Source: Azoarcus sp.
GTDB taxonomy: Bacteria > Pseudomonadota > Gammaproteobacteria > Burkholderiales > Rhodocyclaceae
Length of the DNA: 64,000 nt
Assembly: GCA_030604735.1 (NCBI GenBank)
Contig: JAUVVG010000011.1
Coordinates: 26,459 to 90,458, forward strand
Direction of reading: 5' to 3'
Shown: positions 26,285-35,590 of the stretch, piece after piece
Position numbering within the stretch: the stretch's first letter is position 1
Layout: every line of letters begins with the position of its first letter
Position numbers and translations under genes: made by a program
Notes under the pieces: model-generated
What the model was told of the DNA's origin: nothing
What the model saw: the letters and a program-made list of their open reading frames with translations, nothing else
Database searches by the model: none

Positions 26285-27658
26285 ATGACTATGGATGCCA
26301 TGCGCAAAACCCTGATCACACTCGGCACCGCCATGCTCACCTGCAGCGGTATCGCCTGGGCCGGACCGGACATTCAGCACTGGGAGGCTGAATCCGGCGC
26401 CCGCGTGTTCTTCGTCGAAAGCCGTGCCTTGCCGATGCTGGATATCCGCATCGACTTCGCCGCGGGCAGTGCCTACGACCCCGACGGGCTGGAAGGCCTG
26501 GCCGGGATGACCCGCGCCTTGCTCGACACCGGTGCCGCCGGCCTGTCCGAGAACGACATCTCCGAGCAGATCGCCGATACCGGCGCGGCCTTTGGCGGCG
26601 GCACCGATCGAGACCGTACCGGCTTCACCATCCGTACCCTGTCCAGCCAGACCGAGCGTGACGCGGCCATCGCGCTCGCGGCGAAGCTGTTGTCGGCACC
26701 CGACTTTCCACAGGCTGCGTTCGAACGCGAACGCAATCGCAGCATCGCCGGGCTGCGCGAGGCCCTGACCCGGCCGGCCACGCTGGCCGCCCGACGCTTC
26801 AGCAGCGCAGTCTTCGGCGACCATCCCTATGGCAAGGAAAGCACCGAGGACACCCTGGGCCGGATCACCCGGGCCGAGCTGGTCGACTTTCATCAGCGCC
26901 ACTACGGCGCGCGCAACGCCACCGTCACCATCGTCGGCGATGCCAGTCGGGACGAGGCCGAACAGATCGCACAGCTTCTGACAGCATCCCTGCCCGATGC
27001 CGGCCCACCGCCGGCACTGGACACCCCGGCCATGCCCGAGCGCATGCTGGAGCGCATCCCGCACCCGTCGGCACAGGCGCATGTCGCGATCGGCATGCCC
27101 GGGCTGGCCCGCGAGGACCCGGACTACTACCCGCTGCTGGTCGGCAATCATGTGCTCGGGGGCGGTGGTTTCACCTCGCGGCTGACCCAGGAGGTCCGCG
27201 ACAAGCGCGGCTTCGCCTACAGCGTGTTCAGTTTCTTCCACCCCCATCAGGTGCGCGGGCCCTTCCAGATCGGGCTCCAGACCCGGGGTAGCCAGACCGA
27301 AGCCGCCCTGGAGGTGGTCGAAGACGTGCTGGCCGCCTTCATCGCCGAAGGGCCGACCGAAGACGAAGTCCAGGCTGCGCGCGACAACCTGATCAACGGC
27401 TTCGGGCTGCGCCTCGACGCCAACAGCAAGATACTCGACCATGTCGCGATGATCGCGTTCTACCGCCTGCCGCTGGACTGGCTCGAGACCTATACCGGCC
27501 ATGTGGCCGAGGTCGACGCAGCCGCGATCCAGGATGCTTTTGCGCGGCGGATCCGCCCCGAGCATCTGGTCATCGTGGTGGCCGGCGGTGACGGAGACCG
27601 CGGTCCGGAGGGCGACGCCGCCAGCGAAGCCGCGACCGGCGGAGCCGGCGCACGTTGA
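26285..27658 (+). CDS. M16 family peptidase-like protein (non-catalytic partner)
   Basis: M16-fold protein of 457 residues with a signal peptide (LITLGTAMLTCSGIAWA). Where the zinc HXXEH should be, the sequence reads GLEGLAGMTRALLDTG, so it is not a metalloenzyme. It retains the later family region with the R/Y pair (TQEVRDKRGFAYSV). Such a catalytic/non-catalytic pair is typical of bacterial M16B operons, by analogy with the beta and alpha subunits of mitochondrial processing peptidase. The C-terminal tail is Gly/Ala-rich and probably disordered. Its stop overlaps the rsmD start by 4 nt (TTGA). Confidence 0.92.
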   Translation: MTMDAMRKTLITLGTAMLTCSGIAWAGPDIQHWEAESGARVFFVESRALPMLDIRIDFAAGSAYDPDGLEGLAGMTRALLDTGAAGLSENDISEQIADTGAAFGGGTDRDRTGFTIRTLSSQTERDAAIALAAKLLSAPDFPQAAFERERNRSIAGLREALTRPATLAARRFSSAVFGDHPYGKESTEDTLGRITRAELVDFHQRHYGARNATVTIVGDASRDEAEQIAQLLTASLPDAGPPPALDTPAMPERMLERIPHPSAQAHVAIGMPGLAREDPDYYPLLVGNHVLGGGGFTSRLTQEVRDKRGFAYSVFSFFHPHQVRGPFQIGLQTRGSQTEAALEVVEDVLAAFIAEGPTEDEVQAARDNLINGFGLRLDANSKILDHVAMIAFYRLPLDWLETYTGHVAEVDAAAIQDAFARRIRPEHLVIVVAGGDGDRGPEGDAASEAATGGAGAR

Positions 27659-28194
27659 GCCGGGTCCGCATCGTCGGCGGGCAATGGCGGTCGCGACTGC
27701 TCGAAGTCGCCCGTGTCCCGGGCTTGCGTCCGACTCCTGACAGGGTTCGCGAGACCTTGTTCAACTGGCTAGGACAGGATCTGGACGGCCTGGACTGCCT
27801 GGACCTCTTCGCAGGTACCGGCATCCTCGGTTTCGAGGCAGCTTCGCGCGGGGCGGCGAGCGTGACCATGGTGGAGCGCGACCCGACCGCGCTCGCTGCG
27901 CTGCGTCAGGCGGCAATAACCCTTCAGGCGTCGCAAGTAGAGTTAATTCGCCGCGATGCGGTAGAATTCGCCCGCACCACCCCCCGCACGTTCGATCTGA
28001 TCTTTCTCGACCCGCCGTATGGCAAGGGTTTGCTGAAACAACTTGAACCATGGCTGGACCGGCTGCTCAAGCCGGATGGTTGGCTTTATGCCGAGTCGGA
28101 ACAGGCACTTACGTCGCTGGGGCGTTGGCAAACGATCAAGTCCGGCCGGGCCGGGCAGGTTCATTACCATCTGATGCGAGGAACTGGCGAATGA
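27655..28194 (+). CDS. rsmD: 16S rRNA (guanine966-N2)-methyltransferase RsmD
   Basis: Methylates G966 of 16S rRNA in the small subunit. 179 residues. The family start [14 protein letters not shown] is followed by [18 protein letters not shown], the SAM-binding motif [14 protein letters not shown] and the catalytic motif LDPPYGKGL. The start codon appears to be TTG at 27655, overlapping the upstream stop as TTGA; no ATG or GTG would keep the conserved N-terminus. It is coupled to coaD by a 4-nt overlap, a widespread rsmD-coaD arrangement. Confidence 0.93.
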   Translation: MSRVRIVGGQWRSRLLEVARVPGLRPTPDRVRETLFNWLGQDLDGLDCLDLFAGTGILGFEAASRGAASVTMVERDPTALAALRQAAITLQASQVELIRRDAVEFARTTPRTFDLIFLDPPYGKGLLKQLEPWLDRLLKPDGWLYAESEQALTSLGRWQTIKSGRAGQVHYHLMRGTGE

Positions 28195-28682
28195 AGGAAG
28201 CGGTGGCGGTCTACCCCGGAACGTTCGACCCGTTCACGCGTGGTCATGAAGACCTCGTCCGCCGCAGCGCGCTGCTGTTCGAGCGGGTCGTGGTGGCGAT
28301 CGCGCAAAGTCATGGCAAGACGCCCATCTTCTCGCTGGACGAGCGGGTGGACATCGCCCGCGAGATCCTCGCCCCGTTCACCAATGTCGAGGTCGTCGGC
28401 TTCGACGGCCTGTTGATGGATTTTCTGCGCCAGCGCCAGGCCAGGCTGATCCTGCGCGGCCTGCGCGCGGTATCCGATTTCGAGTACGAATTTCAGATGG
28501 CAGGCATGAACCGGCGACTTTTCCCGGATGTCGAAACCGTATTCATGACGCCGGCCGACGAGTACATGTTCATCTCGGCGACCATGGTGCGCGAGATCGC
28601 CAAGCTGGGCGGGGACGTCAGCAAGTTCGTGCAACCCCTCGTGATCGAGCGGCTGCGCGGCAAAGTCAGTTTGAAACATTAG
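28191..28682 (+). CDS. coaD: Phosphopantetheine adenylyltransferase
   Basis: Catalyses the penultimate step of CoA synthesis, joining ATP and 4'-phosphopantetheine. 163 residues, normal length. The nucleotidyltransferase motif is [12 protein letters not shown] near the start, with [20 protein letters not shown] in the middle and the [20 protein letters not shown] end. The ATG at 28191 overlaps the rsmD stop (ATGA). A longer frame reaches back into rsmD and is rejected. Two more CoA enzymes (CoaX, CoaE) are encoded near 55-58 kb. Confidence 0.95.
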   Translation: MKEAVAVYPGTFDPFTRGHEDLVRRSALLFERVVVAIAQSHGKTPIFSLDERVDIAREILAPFTNVEVVGFDGLLMDFLRQRQARLILRGLRAVSDFEYEFQMAGMNRRLFPDVETVFMTPADEYMFISATMVREIAKLGGDVSKFVQPLVIERLRGKVSLKH

Positions 28683-28949
<267 letters not shown>

Positions 28950-29168
28950 ACGCTTCCGCTCCGCGCATCATCCGACCCTGGGGTGGACTGGCCTGCAACT
29001 TCCCGATTCTGAAATGGAGGTGGCAGGCTGTCGAGTCGAACGCAGGCAGCTTAACCCAAGCGACAGCAAGCGCTTCAGGGCCGGAGAGTTCCCTATCGAG
29101 TGGGCTGCCTGTCAAGCGGGGTTGAACCGAGGCAAGTGTTGCCTGGAAACTACCGAGCTTGCTCCCGC
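28950..29168. other. convergent spacer with inverted repeats
   Basis: A 219-nt spacer between the stops of the ferredoxin and dynamin genes. It holds CAGGCAGC (29043-29050) pairing with GCTGCCTG (29104-29111), and a separate hairpin AGGCAA-GTG-TTGCCT (29130-29144). Neither has a T run, so this is not a standard terminator. It could be a structured RNA; no known family was recognised. Confidence 0.35.
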
Positions 29169-31127
29169 TCAAGCCGCATTTGGCAAAGCACCGGTCACAT
29201 CTTCTGCACCGCCGAGCGCAGTCCTGATCGCTCGTTCCAGTTCGTCGAGTTCCTCGAGTTGTTGCAGCATCGCCGCTTCGGCCTGAGTCAGCTCCTCGAT
29301 TCGATCTTCCAGCGTGTCGGTCGCCTGATGGATGCGCTTCACGCTTTCCAGACGGCGCTTCAATTGCAACTGGTACTCGCGCACCTGGGTTTCCAGCGGC
29401 GCCATCACCGCCCTCAGCCATTGCTCGACATCGCGGTTGGCGATCTCGAAGGTACGCCTGGCCTGAACCGCGACGGTTTCGAAGAACTTCTGGGTCAGCG
29501 CATGTTTTTCGGTCGTCACCAGCATCAGCGCCGTATTGATCTGGCGGTTGAAGGCGCTCTCCAGCCGGTCCAGTTCCTTCTCGTAGCGCAGCGTCGAAAA
29601 GCTCTCGGGCGGAGTGAGCTTGAGTCCGTGCTCGACACTGAAGCGGCGGTACATCGAATCGAGCATGGTCGTGATCTCCCGGATCTCCTCGCTCGATAAC
29701 GCGAGATTCGCCCGCAGGTGCTGGAAAAAACCCTCCATCGCGTCGCGCAAGCCCTTGGTGAACGTGGACTCGAGCATCGCCTCACGGGTCTTGCGGGTTT
29801 CGTCGCGCAACGCGTCCAGGCCGAGGTGGGCGAGCAGATTGTTGGTCAGGTTAGAGAACACGCTGCGCACCGCGTAATACTTTTGCAAACCCTCCTCGAA
29901 CTCGGTCTTCTCCATCCGGATCTTGCGCATCATGTACTCGATGACGCCCTGATTCTTGCCACGCAGGTCGGTCAGCTCACGCAGCTGCTCGCGCAACCCG
30001 GTCAGCCTGGCCTGAAGCAACTCACGGGTCTGACGGGACACATCCGACACTTCGCTGGCCGCACTGTCGCGCACGATTTCCTGCTTGGTCGGCAACACAT
30101 CCTCGGCCAGCGCACGCTCCAGCGCGGGCAGACGGCTGCGCGCAATCAGTACGTCATCGCGATTGATTCTGCCAACCAGGCCTTTCTGGGCCGACACCGG
30201 GAAGATGTTCCCGACCGGCAACTCCAGTGTCTGGGCGACTTGCTCGACCTGACGTGCGATCTCGTGATCGATCCGCGCATCGTCGCGCAGACCGTCCCAC
30301 AACCCGTCGATCTTGTTCAGCACCACGAGGCAGCCCTTGCCATGCTCGCGACCGGCCTGCACATACTCGCGCCAGACCGCGAGGTCGCTCTGGGTCACCC
30401 CGGTATCGACCGCGAGCACGAACAACACCGCATGGGCGTTGGGCAACAGCGACAGAGTCAGCTCGGGCTCCGCGCCGATCGCGTTCAGGCCGGGCGTGTC
30501 GAGCACGATCAAGCCCTGCTCGAGCAGGGGATGGGGATAATGGATGAGGGCATGACGCCAACTCGGAATCTCGACCAAACCGTAGCGATCCGGCTTCAGC
30601 CCCTTCTCGCCTTGCGGATCGACATGAAAGCCGAGTGCCAGCGCTTCGTCTTGCGCGACCAGTTCGGTTTCGCCGACGCGCGCCAGCACGGTCTGGAGGT
30701 TCTCGGCGGACGACGCGTCCAGCGCCTGGACCATCCATTCGTCCGGGTAGCGCTTCAACTCGCTCACGCTCGCGCTGGTCTTGCGCGAGCGGATCGGCAA
30801 CAGGCGGATTTCGGGCTTGGCCCCACTCGTCCATTGCAGTTCGGTCGGGCACATCGTCGTGCGCCCGGCGCTCGACGGCAACACCCTGTCGCCAAAATCC
30901 GAAAAGAAGATCGCATTGATCAGTTCTGACTTGCCACGCGAGAACTCGGCGACGAAGGCGACGGTGAGCTTGTCCTCACGCAATCGGTCGAGCACGTACT
31001 GCAGGCGCAAGTCGGCCTGGGCATCGTTGATGTCATTGCGGGTCAGCCAGCGCCGCAGCTCCTCCACCGCGACGGCTGCGCCGTTCCGCCATTCGGCATA
31101 AACGGAAAATTGATCGACCAGAGTCAT
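29169..31127 (-). CDS. Dynamin family GTPase
   Basis: Large dynamin-like GTPase of about 652 residues, starting at the ATG at 31127 (MTLVDQFSVYAEWRNG). The G domain shows G1 AEFSRGKSELIN (near 60-71), G3 VLDTPGLNAIG and G4 LNKIDGLWD. A long helical region follows, including coiled-coil-like segments (TRELLQARLTGLREQLRELTDL; a Glu/Leu-rich stretch near the C-terminus), as in bacterial dynamin-like proteins that remodel membranes. No clear transmembrane helix was seen. The longer open frame upstream has no family resemblance. It is followed by no obvious partner; mutM lies upstream on the same strand after 124 nt. The role in this organism is unknown. Confidence 0.87.
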   Translation of the reverse strand: MTLVDQFSVYAEWRNGAAVAVEELRRWLTRNDINDAQADLRLQYVLDRLREDKLTVAFVAEFSRGKSELINAIFFSDFGDRVLPSSAGRTTMCPTELQWTSGAKPEIRLLPIRSRKTSASVSELKRYPDEWMVQALDASSAENLQTVLARVGETELVAQDEALALGFHVDPQGEKGLKPDRYGLVEIPSWRHALIHYPHPLLEQGLIVLDTPGLNAIGAEPELTLSLLPNAHAVLFVLAVDTGVTQSDLAVWREYVQAGREHGKGCLVVLNKIDGLWDGLRDDARIDHEIARQVEQVAQTLELPVGNIFPVSAQKGLVGRINRDDVLIARSRLPALERALAEDVLPTKQEIVRDSAASEVSDVSRQTRELLQARLTGLREQLRELTDLRGKNQGVIEYMMRKIRMEKTEFEEGLQKYYAVRSVFSNLTNNLLAHLGLDALRDETRKTREAMLESTFTKGLRDAMEGFFQHLRANLALSSEEIREITTMLDSMYRRFSVEHGLKLTPPESFSTLRYEKELDRLESAFNRQINTALMLVTTEKHALTQKFFETVAVQARRTFEIANRDVEQWLRAVMAPLETQVREYQLQLKRRLESVKRIHQATDTLEDRIEELTQAEAAMLQQLEELDELERAIRTALGGAEDVTGALPNAA

Positions 31128-31251
31128 GCTCAGCTCACTGTTGCTTGCCGCGTCACCGCCGCGAAGTCCCGGATCAGGATGGCTGAAGGATAGCGCTGAA
31201 CCCCGTGCTTTCCAATCGTATCCGACAACCGGCCACCCACACCCACCGACC

Positions 31252-32067
31252 TCACCGCCTCTGGCACTGCGGGCACCAGAACGTCGCACGCTGGCCGACC
31301 ACCGCCTTCTGGATCGGGCTGGCGCAGATCCTGCACGCTTCGTCATCACGCCCGTAAACGAAATACTGTTGCTGGAAGTAACCCGGCTTGCCGTCACTAC
31401 CGACGAAGTCGCGCAGCGAACTGCCACCGGCGGCAATGGCATCCACCAAGGTCTCGCGGATGGACACGACCAGGCGCCCGCAACGCACCTTGCCTAAGCG
31501 TCCGGCCGGGGTCAGCGGGTGGATTGCGGCGCGGAACAGACTCTCCGAGGCGTAGATGTTGCCGACCCCGACCACCCGCTGCGCATCCATGATCGCCTGC
31601 TTGATCGGCACGCGTATGCCACGCGTCGCGCGGTAAAGATGGTCGGCGTCGAACGCATCCGACAAGGGCTCGGGGCCGAGCCGCGCCAACAAGGGGTGGT
31701 CCAGCGGATCGCCCGCATGCCAGACCAGCATGCCGAAGCGCCGCGGATCGCGCAAGCGCAGCACCCGGGCGCCGAACACGACATCCACATGATCGTGCAG
31801 TTCGGGAGGCTCATCGCTTGCAAGCACGCGAAGACTGCCGGACATGCCGAGGTGGATGATCAGGCTGCCAACCTCGAAATCGAGCAGCAAATACTTCGCC
31901 CGTCGCCTGACCGATTGCAGACGCCGACCTCGCAAGAGCATGTCTAGCCCCTCGGTCACCGGCACGCGCAGGCGCGGATTACGGACCCGGCAGGCGGTGA
32001 CCACCTGGCCCTCTAGCCACGGCGCCACACCCCGCCGCGTGGTTTCGACCTCAGGCAACTCCGGCAT
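31252..32067 (-). CDS. mutM: Formamidopyrimidine-DNA glycosylase (Fpg)
   Basis: Bifunctional base-excision repair enzyme that removes 8-oxoguanine and nicks the abasic site. 271 residues. The catalytic N-terminus MPELPEVETTRRG is intact (after Met removal, P1 nucleophile and E2). The helix-two-turn-helix region is QAIMDAQRVVGVGNIYASE, and the C-terminal zinc finger has four cysteines (CRICASPI...CPQCQR). Divergent from the TPR gene across a 198-nt spacer in which I saw no clear promoter. Confidence 0.96.
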   Translation of the reverse strand: MPELPEVETTRRGVAPWLEGQVVTACRVRNPRLRVPVTEGLDMLLRGRRLQSVRRRAKYLLLDFEVGSLIIHLGMSGSLRVLASDEPPELHDHVDVVFGARVLRLRDPRRFGMLVWHAGDPLDHPLLARLGPEPLSDAFDADHLYRATRGIRVPIKQAIMDAQRVVGVGNIYASESLFRAAIHPLTPAGRLGKVRCGRLVVSIRETLVDAIAAGGSSLRDFVGSDGKPGYFQQQYFVYGRDDEACRICASPIQKAVVGQRATFWCPQCQRR

Positions 32068-32265
32068 GCGAACGACTCCTCGATGCGCCCGAATGACGAC
32101 GCGCTTGCCGCCATGTGGCGATTCTGCATAACATGGGGCGAACCGAATCGGATTGGTCGCCTCTAAAATCGCGAAACAAACGCGTTACGCTCCTGGCTTG
32201 TCCCGAATCAGCCCGGAATTATCACTGACTGTTGCGTCGATCGGCGTCCCCTTGGACCAGAATTC

Positions 32266-33990
32266 ATGAATCTCAAGCTTTCCAGCCTCGCCCTCGCTCT
32301 CGGATTTTCCGGACTGCTGCTGCTTTCGCCTTTGGCGCAGGCCGACAATCACGGCAGCGCTGCGCCCCCGCCGGTGGACACCAGCCGCCTGCCGGCGCAG
32401 GAGCTCACCCCAGAAACCCTGTTCATGGTGCTGCTCGCCGAGATCGCCGGCGCACGTGGCGAGGTCGGGGTGTCGGTGGATGCTTACCTCGAAGCCGCCC
32501 GCAGCACACGCGATCCCCGCATTGCCAAGCGCGCCACCGAGATCTCGCTGTTCGCGCGCGACATGGATGCCGCCACCGAAGCCGCGAGGCTGTGGGCGGA
32601 CACGGACCCGGACTCGGACGAGGCCCGCCGCGTGCTGGCGAGCGTGCTCGCCAGCAGCGGCGATCGACTGAATGAAGTCCAGATCCAGCTGGCCCGGATT
32701 CTCGCCGGCAATCCTGAGCAGCTTGAGCAGAATCTGCTCGGGCTGACCCGCGCCCTGGCCCGTATTCAGAACAAGGAGGTGGTGCGCTCCATCGTCAACC
32801 GTCTGACCGAACCCTACATGAAGCAGCCGGCGGCGCATTTTGCCCGCGCCCAGGCGGCCATCGGGGTCGAGGACGGTTTCGGCGCACTGGCCGCGATCGA
32901 CGAAGCGATCCGGCTCCGGCCGGACTGGGAACCGGCGATCCTGTTCAAGACCCAGTTGCTGGTTCAAATGGATGCGACCCGGGAAGCGGTCACGCTGCTC
33001 GCCGATTACCTGCGCAGTCACCCCGAAAGCGCACATGCCCGACTCACGTTCGCACGCACCCTGGTCTCCGCACGCGAGTTCGAGCGCGCCCGCGACGAGT
33101 TCCAGAACCTGCTCGACGAAGCGCCCGACGACCGGGACCTGCTCTACGCGGTGGCCCTGGTCTCATCCCAGATCGGCGATTACGAGAAGGCGATCGAGCT
33201 CTTTCAGCGTGCGCTCGATGCCGGCCATCCCGAGCAGAACCACATCCGGATGAACCTGGGCCACCTGACCGAACAGCTTGCCCGCTACGATGAAGCGATC
33301 GGTTGGTACCGCGAGATCGAGGCGGGGCCTCAGTATCTGGACGCCCAGGTACGGATTGCCGCGGTGCTCGCCCGCCAGGGCAAGGTGGAAGAAGCGCAGA
33401 TTCACTTGCACAGCATCGAGGTCGGGCCAGAGGACGAGCGCCGCCTGCTGATGGCCGAAACCCTCATCCTGCGGGAAGGCGGCCGCTATGCCGAAGCCCT
33501 GGCGCTGATCGACGACGCCCTGCGTGGCGACCCCGACAGTGCCGAACTGCTTTACGAGTCGGCGATGCTGGCCGAACGCCTGGACAACCTCGCGATCATG
33601 GAGTCAAGGTTGCGCAAGCTGATCGCACTCGACCCCGAGCACGCCCATGCCTACAACGCGCTGGGCTACTCCCTCGCCGATCGCGGCTTGCGTCTCGAGG
33701 AAGCGGAATCCTTGATTGTCCGGGCCCTCGAACTCGCGCCGGACGATCCCTTCATTCTCGACAGCCTGGGCTGGGTGCGCTTCCGCCTGACTGATTACGA
33801 AGGCGCCCTGGAGCATCTCGAACGGGCTTATGAGTTGCGCCGGGATCCGGAGATCGCGGCCCATCTAGGCGAGGTGCTGTGGACGCTGGAACGCAGGGAA
33901 GAGGCAGACCGCATCTTCGAGGAGGCCATGCGTGACCATCCCGGCAACGACACCCTCAAGGGCACCGTCGAGCGGCTGAAGGGGCGATGA
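32266..33990 (+). CDS. Tetratricopeptide-repeat periplasmic protein
   Basis: 574-residue TPR protein with a Sec signal peptide (LSSLALALGFSGLLLLSPLAQA), so probably periplasmic or envelope-associated. TPR-like helix pairs fill most of the sequence; clear ones are near ALVSSQIGDYEKAIELFQRALD, MNLGHLTEQLARYDEAIGWY and NALGYSLADRGLRLEEAESLI. It overlaps lolB by 4 nt (ATGA), and this TPR-lolB-ispE order recurs in beta/gammaproteobacteria as I recall. The coupling hints at a role near lipoprotein sorting or outer-membrane assembly, but no function is established from sequence. Confidence 0.85.
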   Translation: MNLKLSSLALALGFSGLLLLSPLAQADNHGSAAPPPVDTSRLPAQELTPETLFMVLLAEIAGARGEVGVSVDAYLEAARSTRDPRIAKRATEISLFARDMDAATEAARLWADTDPDSDEARRVLASVLASSGDRLNEVQIQLARILAGNPEQLEQNLLGLTRALARIQNKEVVRSIVNRLTEPYMKQPAAHFARAQAAIGVEDGFGALAAIDEAIRLRPDWEPAILFKTQLLVQMDATREAVTLLADYLRSHPESAHARLTFARTLVSAREFERARDEFQNLLDEAPDDRDLLYAVALVSSQIGDYEKAIELFQRALDAGHPEQNHIRMNLGHLTEQLARYDEAIGWYREIEAGPQYLDAQVRIAAVLARQGKVEEAQIHLHSIEVGPEDERRLLMAETLILREGGRYAEALALIDDALRGDPDSAELLYESAMLAERLDNLAIMESRLRKLIALDPEHAHAYNALGYSLADRGLRLEEAESLIVRALELAPDDPFILDSLGWVRFRLTDYEGALEHLERAYELRRDPEIAAHLGEVLWTLERREEADRIFEEAMRDHPGNDTLKGTVERLKGR

Positions 33991-34580
33991 GCCTCCGTCG
34001 CATGCGCAGAGGCTTCGCCGCGGTCGCGGGTCTGTTGGCGTTGACCCTGGGCGGCTGCGCGGTCCAGCAGGTCTCGCCCGACCGGGACGCGCTCGCCGAC
34101 CGGCGCGTCGCCGAGACCTTCGAACTCGAAGGACGCCTATCGGCAACCGATGCCGATCGCGGCGCGAGCGGACGTTTGTCATGGAGCCATGCGCCAGAGC
34201 GGGATGAATGGATCGTCTACAGCCCGCTCGGACAGGTGATCGCACAACTCGTCGGCACGCCGGACCGCGCCGTCCTGCGTAGCGCCGACGGGCGCACCGT
34301 GGAAGCAGAGAGCGCGCAGACGATGCTGCCGGACCTGCTCGGGGTCGACGCACCGCTAGGCGGATTGCCGCACTGGGTGCAGGGCGCGATCCGTCCGGGC
34401 GCGCGCGTCCTGCTGGTAGACGGCGCCGGTCGCCCCGCCCGTGTGTCCGACGAGGGCTGGCTGATCGACTACGCCGAGTACGCCGGTGACGAGCCCGATG
34501 CACCGGTCCGAAGAATCGAAGCGAGCCGCGGCGAGGCGCGCGTACGACTGATCATAGACGAATGGATAGCCCTGCCCTGA
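33987..34580 (+). CDS. lolB: Outer-membrane lipoprotein LolB
   Basis: Outer-membrane receptor that takes lipoproteins from LolA and inserts them into the outer membrane. 197 residues with lipobox LGGC at residues 21-24. LolB features include FELEGRLSATDADRGASGRLSW, WIVYSPLGQVIAQL and LPHWVQGAIRPGA. Sequence identity in this family is low, but the position before ispE is diagnostic. It overlaps the TPR gene by 4 nt and ispE by 19 nt. Confidence 0.9.
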   Translation: MSLRRMRRGFAAVAGLLALTLGGCAVQQVSPDRDALADRRVAETFELEGRLSATDADRGASGRLSWSHAPERDEWIVYSPLGQVIAQLVGTPDRAVLRSADGRTVEAESAQTMLPDLLGVDAPLGGLPHWVQGAIRPGARVLLVDGAGRPARVSDEGWLIDYAEYAGDEPDAPVRRIEASRGEARVRLIIDEWIALP

Positions 34581-35419
34581 ACCGCCTGGACAACTGTCCG
34601 GCACCGGCCAAGCTCAACCTCTTCCTGCACGTGGTCGGTCGTCGTGACGACGGTTACCATCTGCTCCAGTCCGCCTTCAGGCTGCTCGACTGGCATGATC
34701 TGCTGTCTTTCGTGAGGCGCGACGATGGACTCCTTCGCCGCACCTCCACCTTGCCCGGTGTCCGGGAGGAGGACGACATCACGATCAAGGCGGCACGCGC
34801 CCTTCAGCGACGCACAGCTACGCGCTTCGGCGCGGAAATCTCGATCGACAAGCGGCTTCCCATGGGAGGCGGTCTCGGTGGCGGAAGCTCCGACGCGGCG
34901 ACGACGCTGATCGCGCTCAACCGGCTATGGCAAACCGGCCTGGCCCGTCAAGACCTTGCCGAGATCGGCTTGTCGCTGGGGGCGGACGTGCCGTTTTTCC
35001 TGTTCGGGCAGGACGCCTTCGTCGAGGGTATCGGCGAGCGCCTCTCGCCACTCCCCCTGCCACCGGCCCGCTACGTCGTGGTGTGGCCGGCCTGCCATGT
35101 CCCGACCGCTGAAATATTTGCGTCGCAACAGTTGACGAGAAATTCGGAACCCATCAGAATTGCGGACTTCGCTTCGCGCGTCACCCGAAACGATCTCCAG
35201 GCCGTGGCCTGCGAGACCTACCCGGAAGTCGGCGCAGTCGTCGAGTGGCTAGGGCGGCATGCCCCTGCAAGAATGACCGGTTCGGGCGCATGTGTTTTTG
35301 CCGAGGTGGGAGACGATACCACCGCCGCGGAGATCGTGCGACAATGCCCACCCGCGTGGCAGGCATGGAACGTCGGGTCGCTTGCGAGGCATCCGCTTCA
35401 TCACTGGCTCGATCGATGA
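34562..35419 (+). CDS. ispE: 4-diphosphocytidyl-2-C-methyl-D-erythritol kinase
   Basis: GHMP kinase of the MEP isoprenoid pathway. 285 residues. Visible motifs are CPAPAKLNLFLHVVGRRDDGYH at the substrate site, the ATP-binding loop PMGGGLGGGSSDAA near residue 100, SLGADVPFFLFG and the C-terminal ARMTGSGACVFAEV. The start ATG lies within the end of lolB (19-nt overlap). tRNA-Gln follows after 15 nt. It shows that isoprenoids are made by the MEP route, relevant to the RuBisCO-like locus at 45 kb. Confidence 0.95.
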   Translation: MDSPALNRLDNCPAPAKLNLFLHVVGRRDDGYHLLQSAFRLLDWHDLLSFVRRDDGLLRRTSTLPGVREEDDITIKAARALQRRTATRFGAEISIDKRLPMGGGLGGGSSDAATTLIALNRLWQTGLARQDLAEIGLSLGADVPFFLFGQDAFVEGIGERLSPLPLPPARYVVVWPACHVPTAEIFASQQLTRNSEPIRIADFASRVTRNDLQAVACETYPEVGAVVEWLGRHAPARMTGSGACVFAEVGDDTTAAEIVRQCPPAWQAWNVGSLARHPLHHWLDR

Positions 35420-35434
35420 GCGGAACAGGTTTAT

Positions 35435-35511
35435 TGGGGAGTCGCCAAGTCGGTTAAGGCACCGGATTTTGATTCCGGCATTCGAGGGTTCGAATCCTTC
35501 CTCCCCAGCCA
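35435..35511 (+). tRNA. tRNA-Gln (TTG anticodon)
   Basis: A 77-nt cloverleaf: acceptor TGGGGAG/CTCCCCA, D-arm GCC...GGC, anticodon TTG at 35469-35471 in loop TTTTGAT closed by CCGGA/TCCGG, T-arm GAGGG-TTCGAAT-CCTTC with one G-T pair, encoded CCA. The ispE-tRNA-Gln-prs order is the classic proteobacterial one. Confidence 0.96.
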
Positions 35512-35517
35512 TACCCC

Positions 35518-35540
35518 CGGGCAGGCCTCGCGCCTGCCCG
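35518..35540 (+). terminator. hairpin after tRNA-Gln
   Basis: A 9-bp stem CGGGCAGGC/GCCTGCCCG with a 5-nt loop, followed by ATTCGTTTGT. The T run is poor, so it may be a weak terminator or an attenuator and processing hairpin before prs. Confidence 0.5.
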
Positions 35541-35590
35541 ATTCGTTTGTAGCAACGTCATTGTCATTTTTCGGCATTGGAGAACCGGTC

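Noticed and set aside
24740..27565. A 941-codon open frame on the minus strand opposite the two M16 peptidase genes
   Set aside because: It is the antisense shadow of two GC-rich genes with clear domains and signal peptides; its translation has no recognisable domain and a composition typical of shadow frames.
31128..31442. N-terminal 105-residue extension of the dynamin-like GTPase
   Set aside because: The residues are Arg/Ser/Gly-rich, overlap the mutM coding region in another frame, and do not resemble any dynamin N-terminus.
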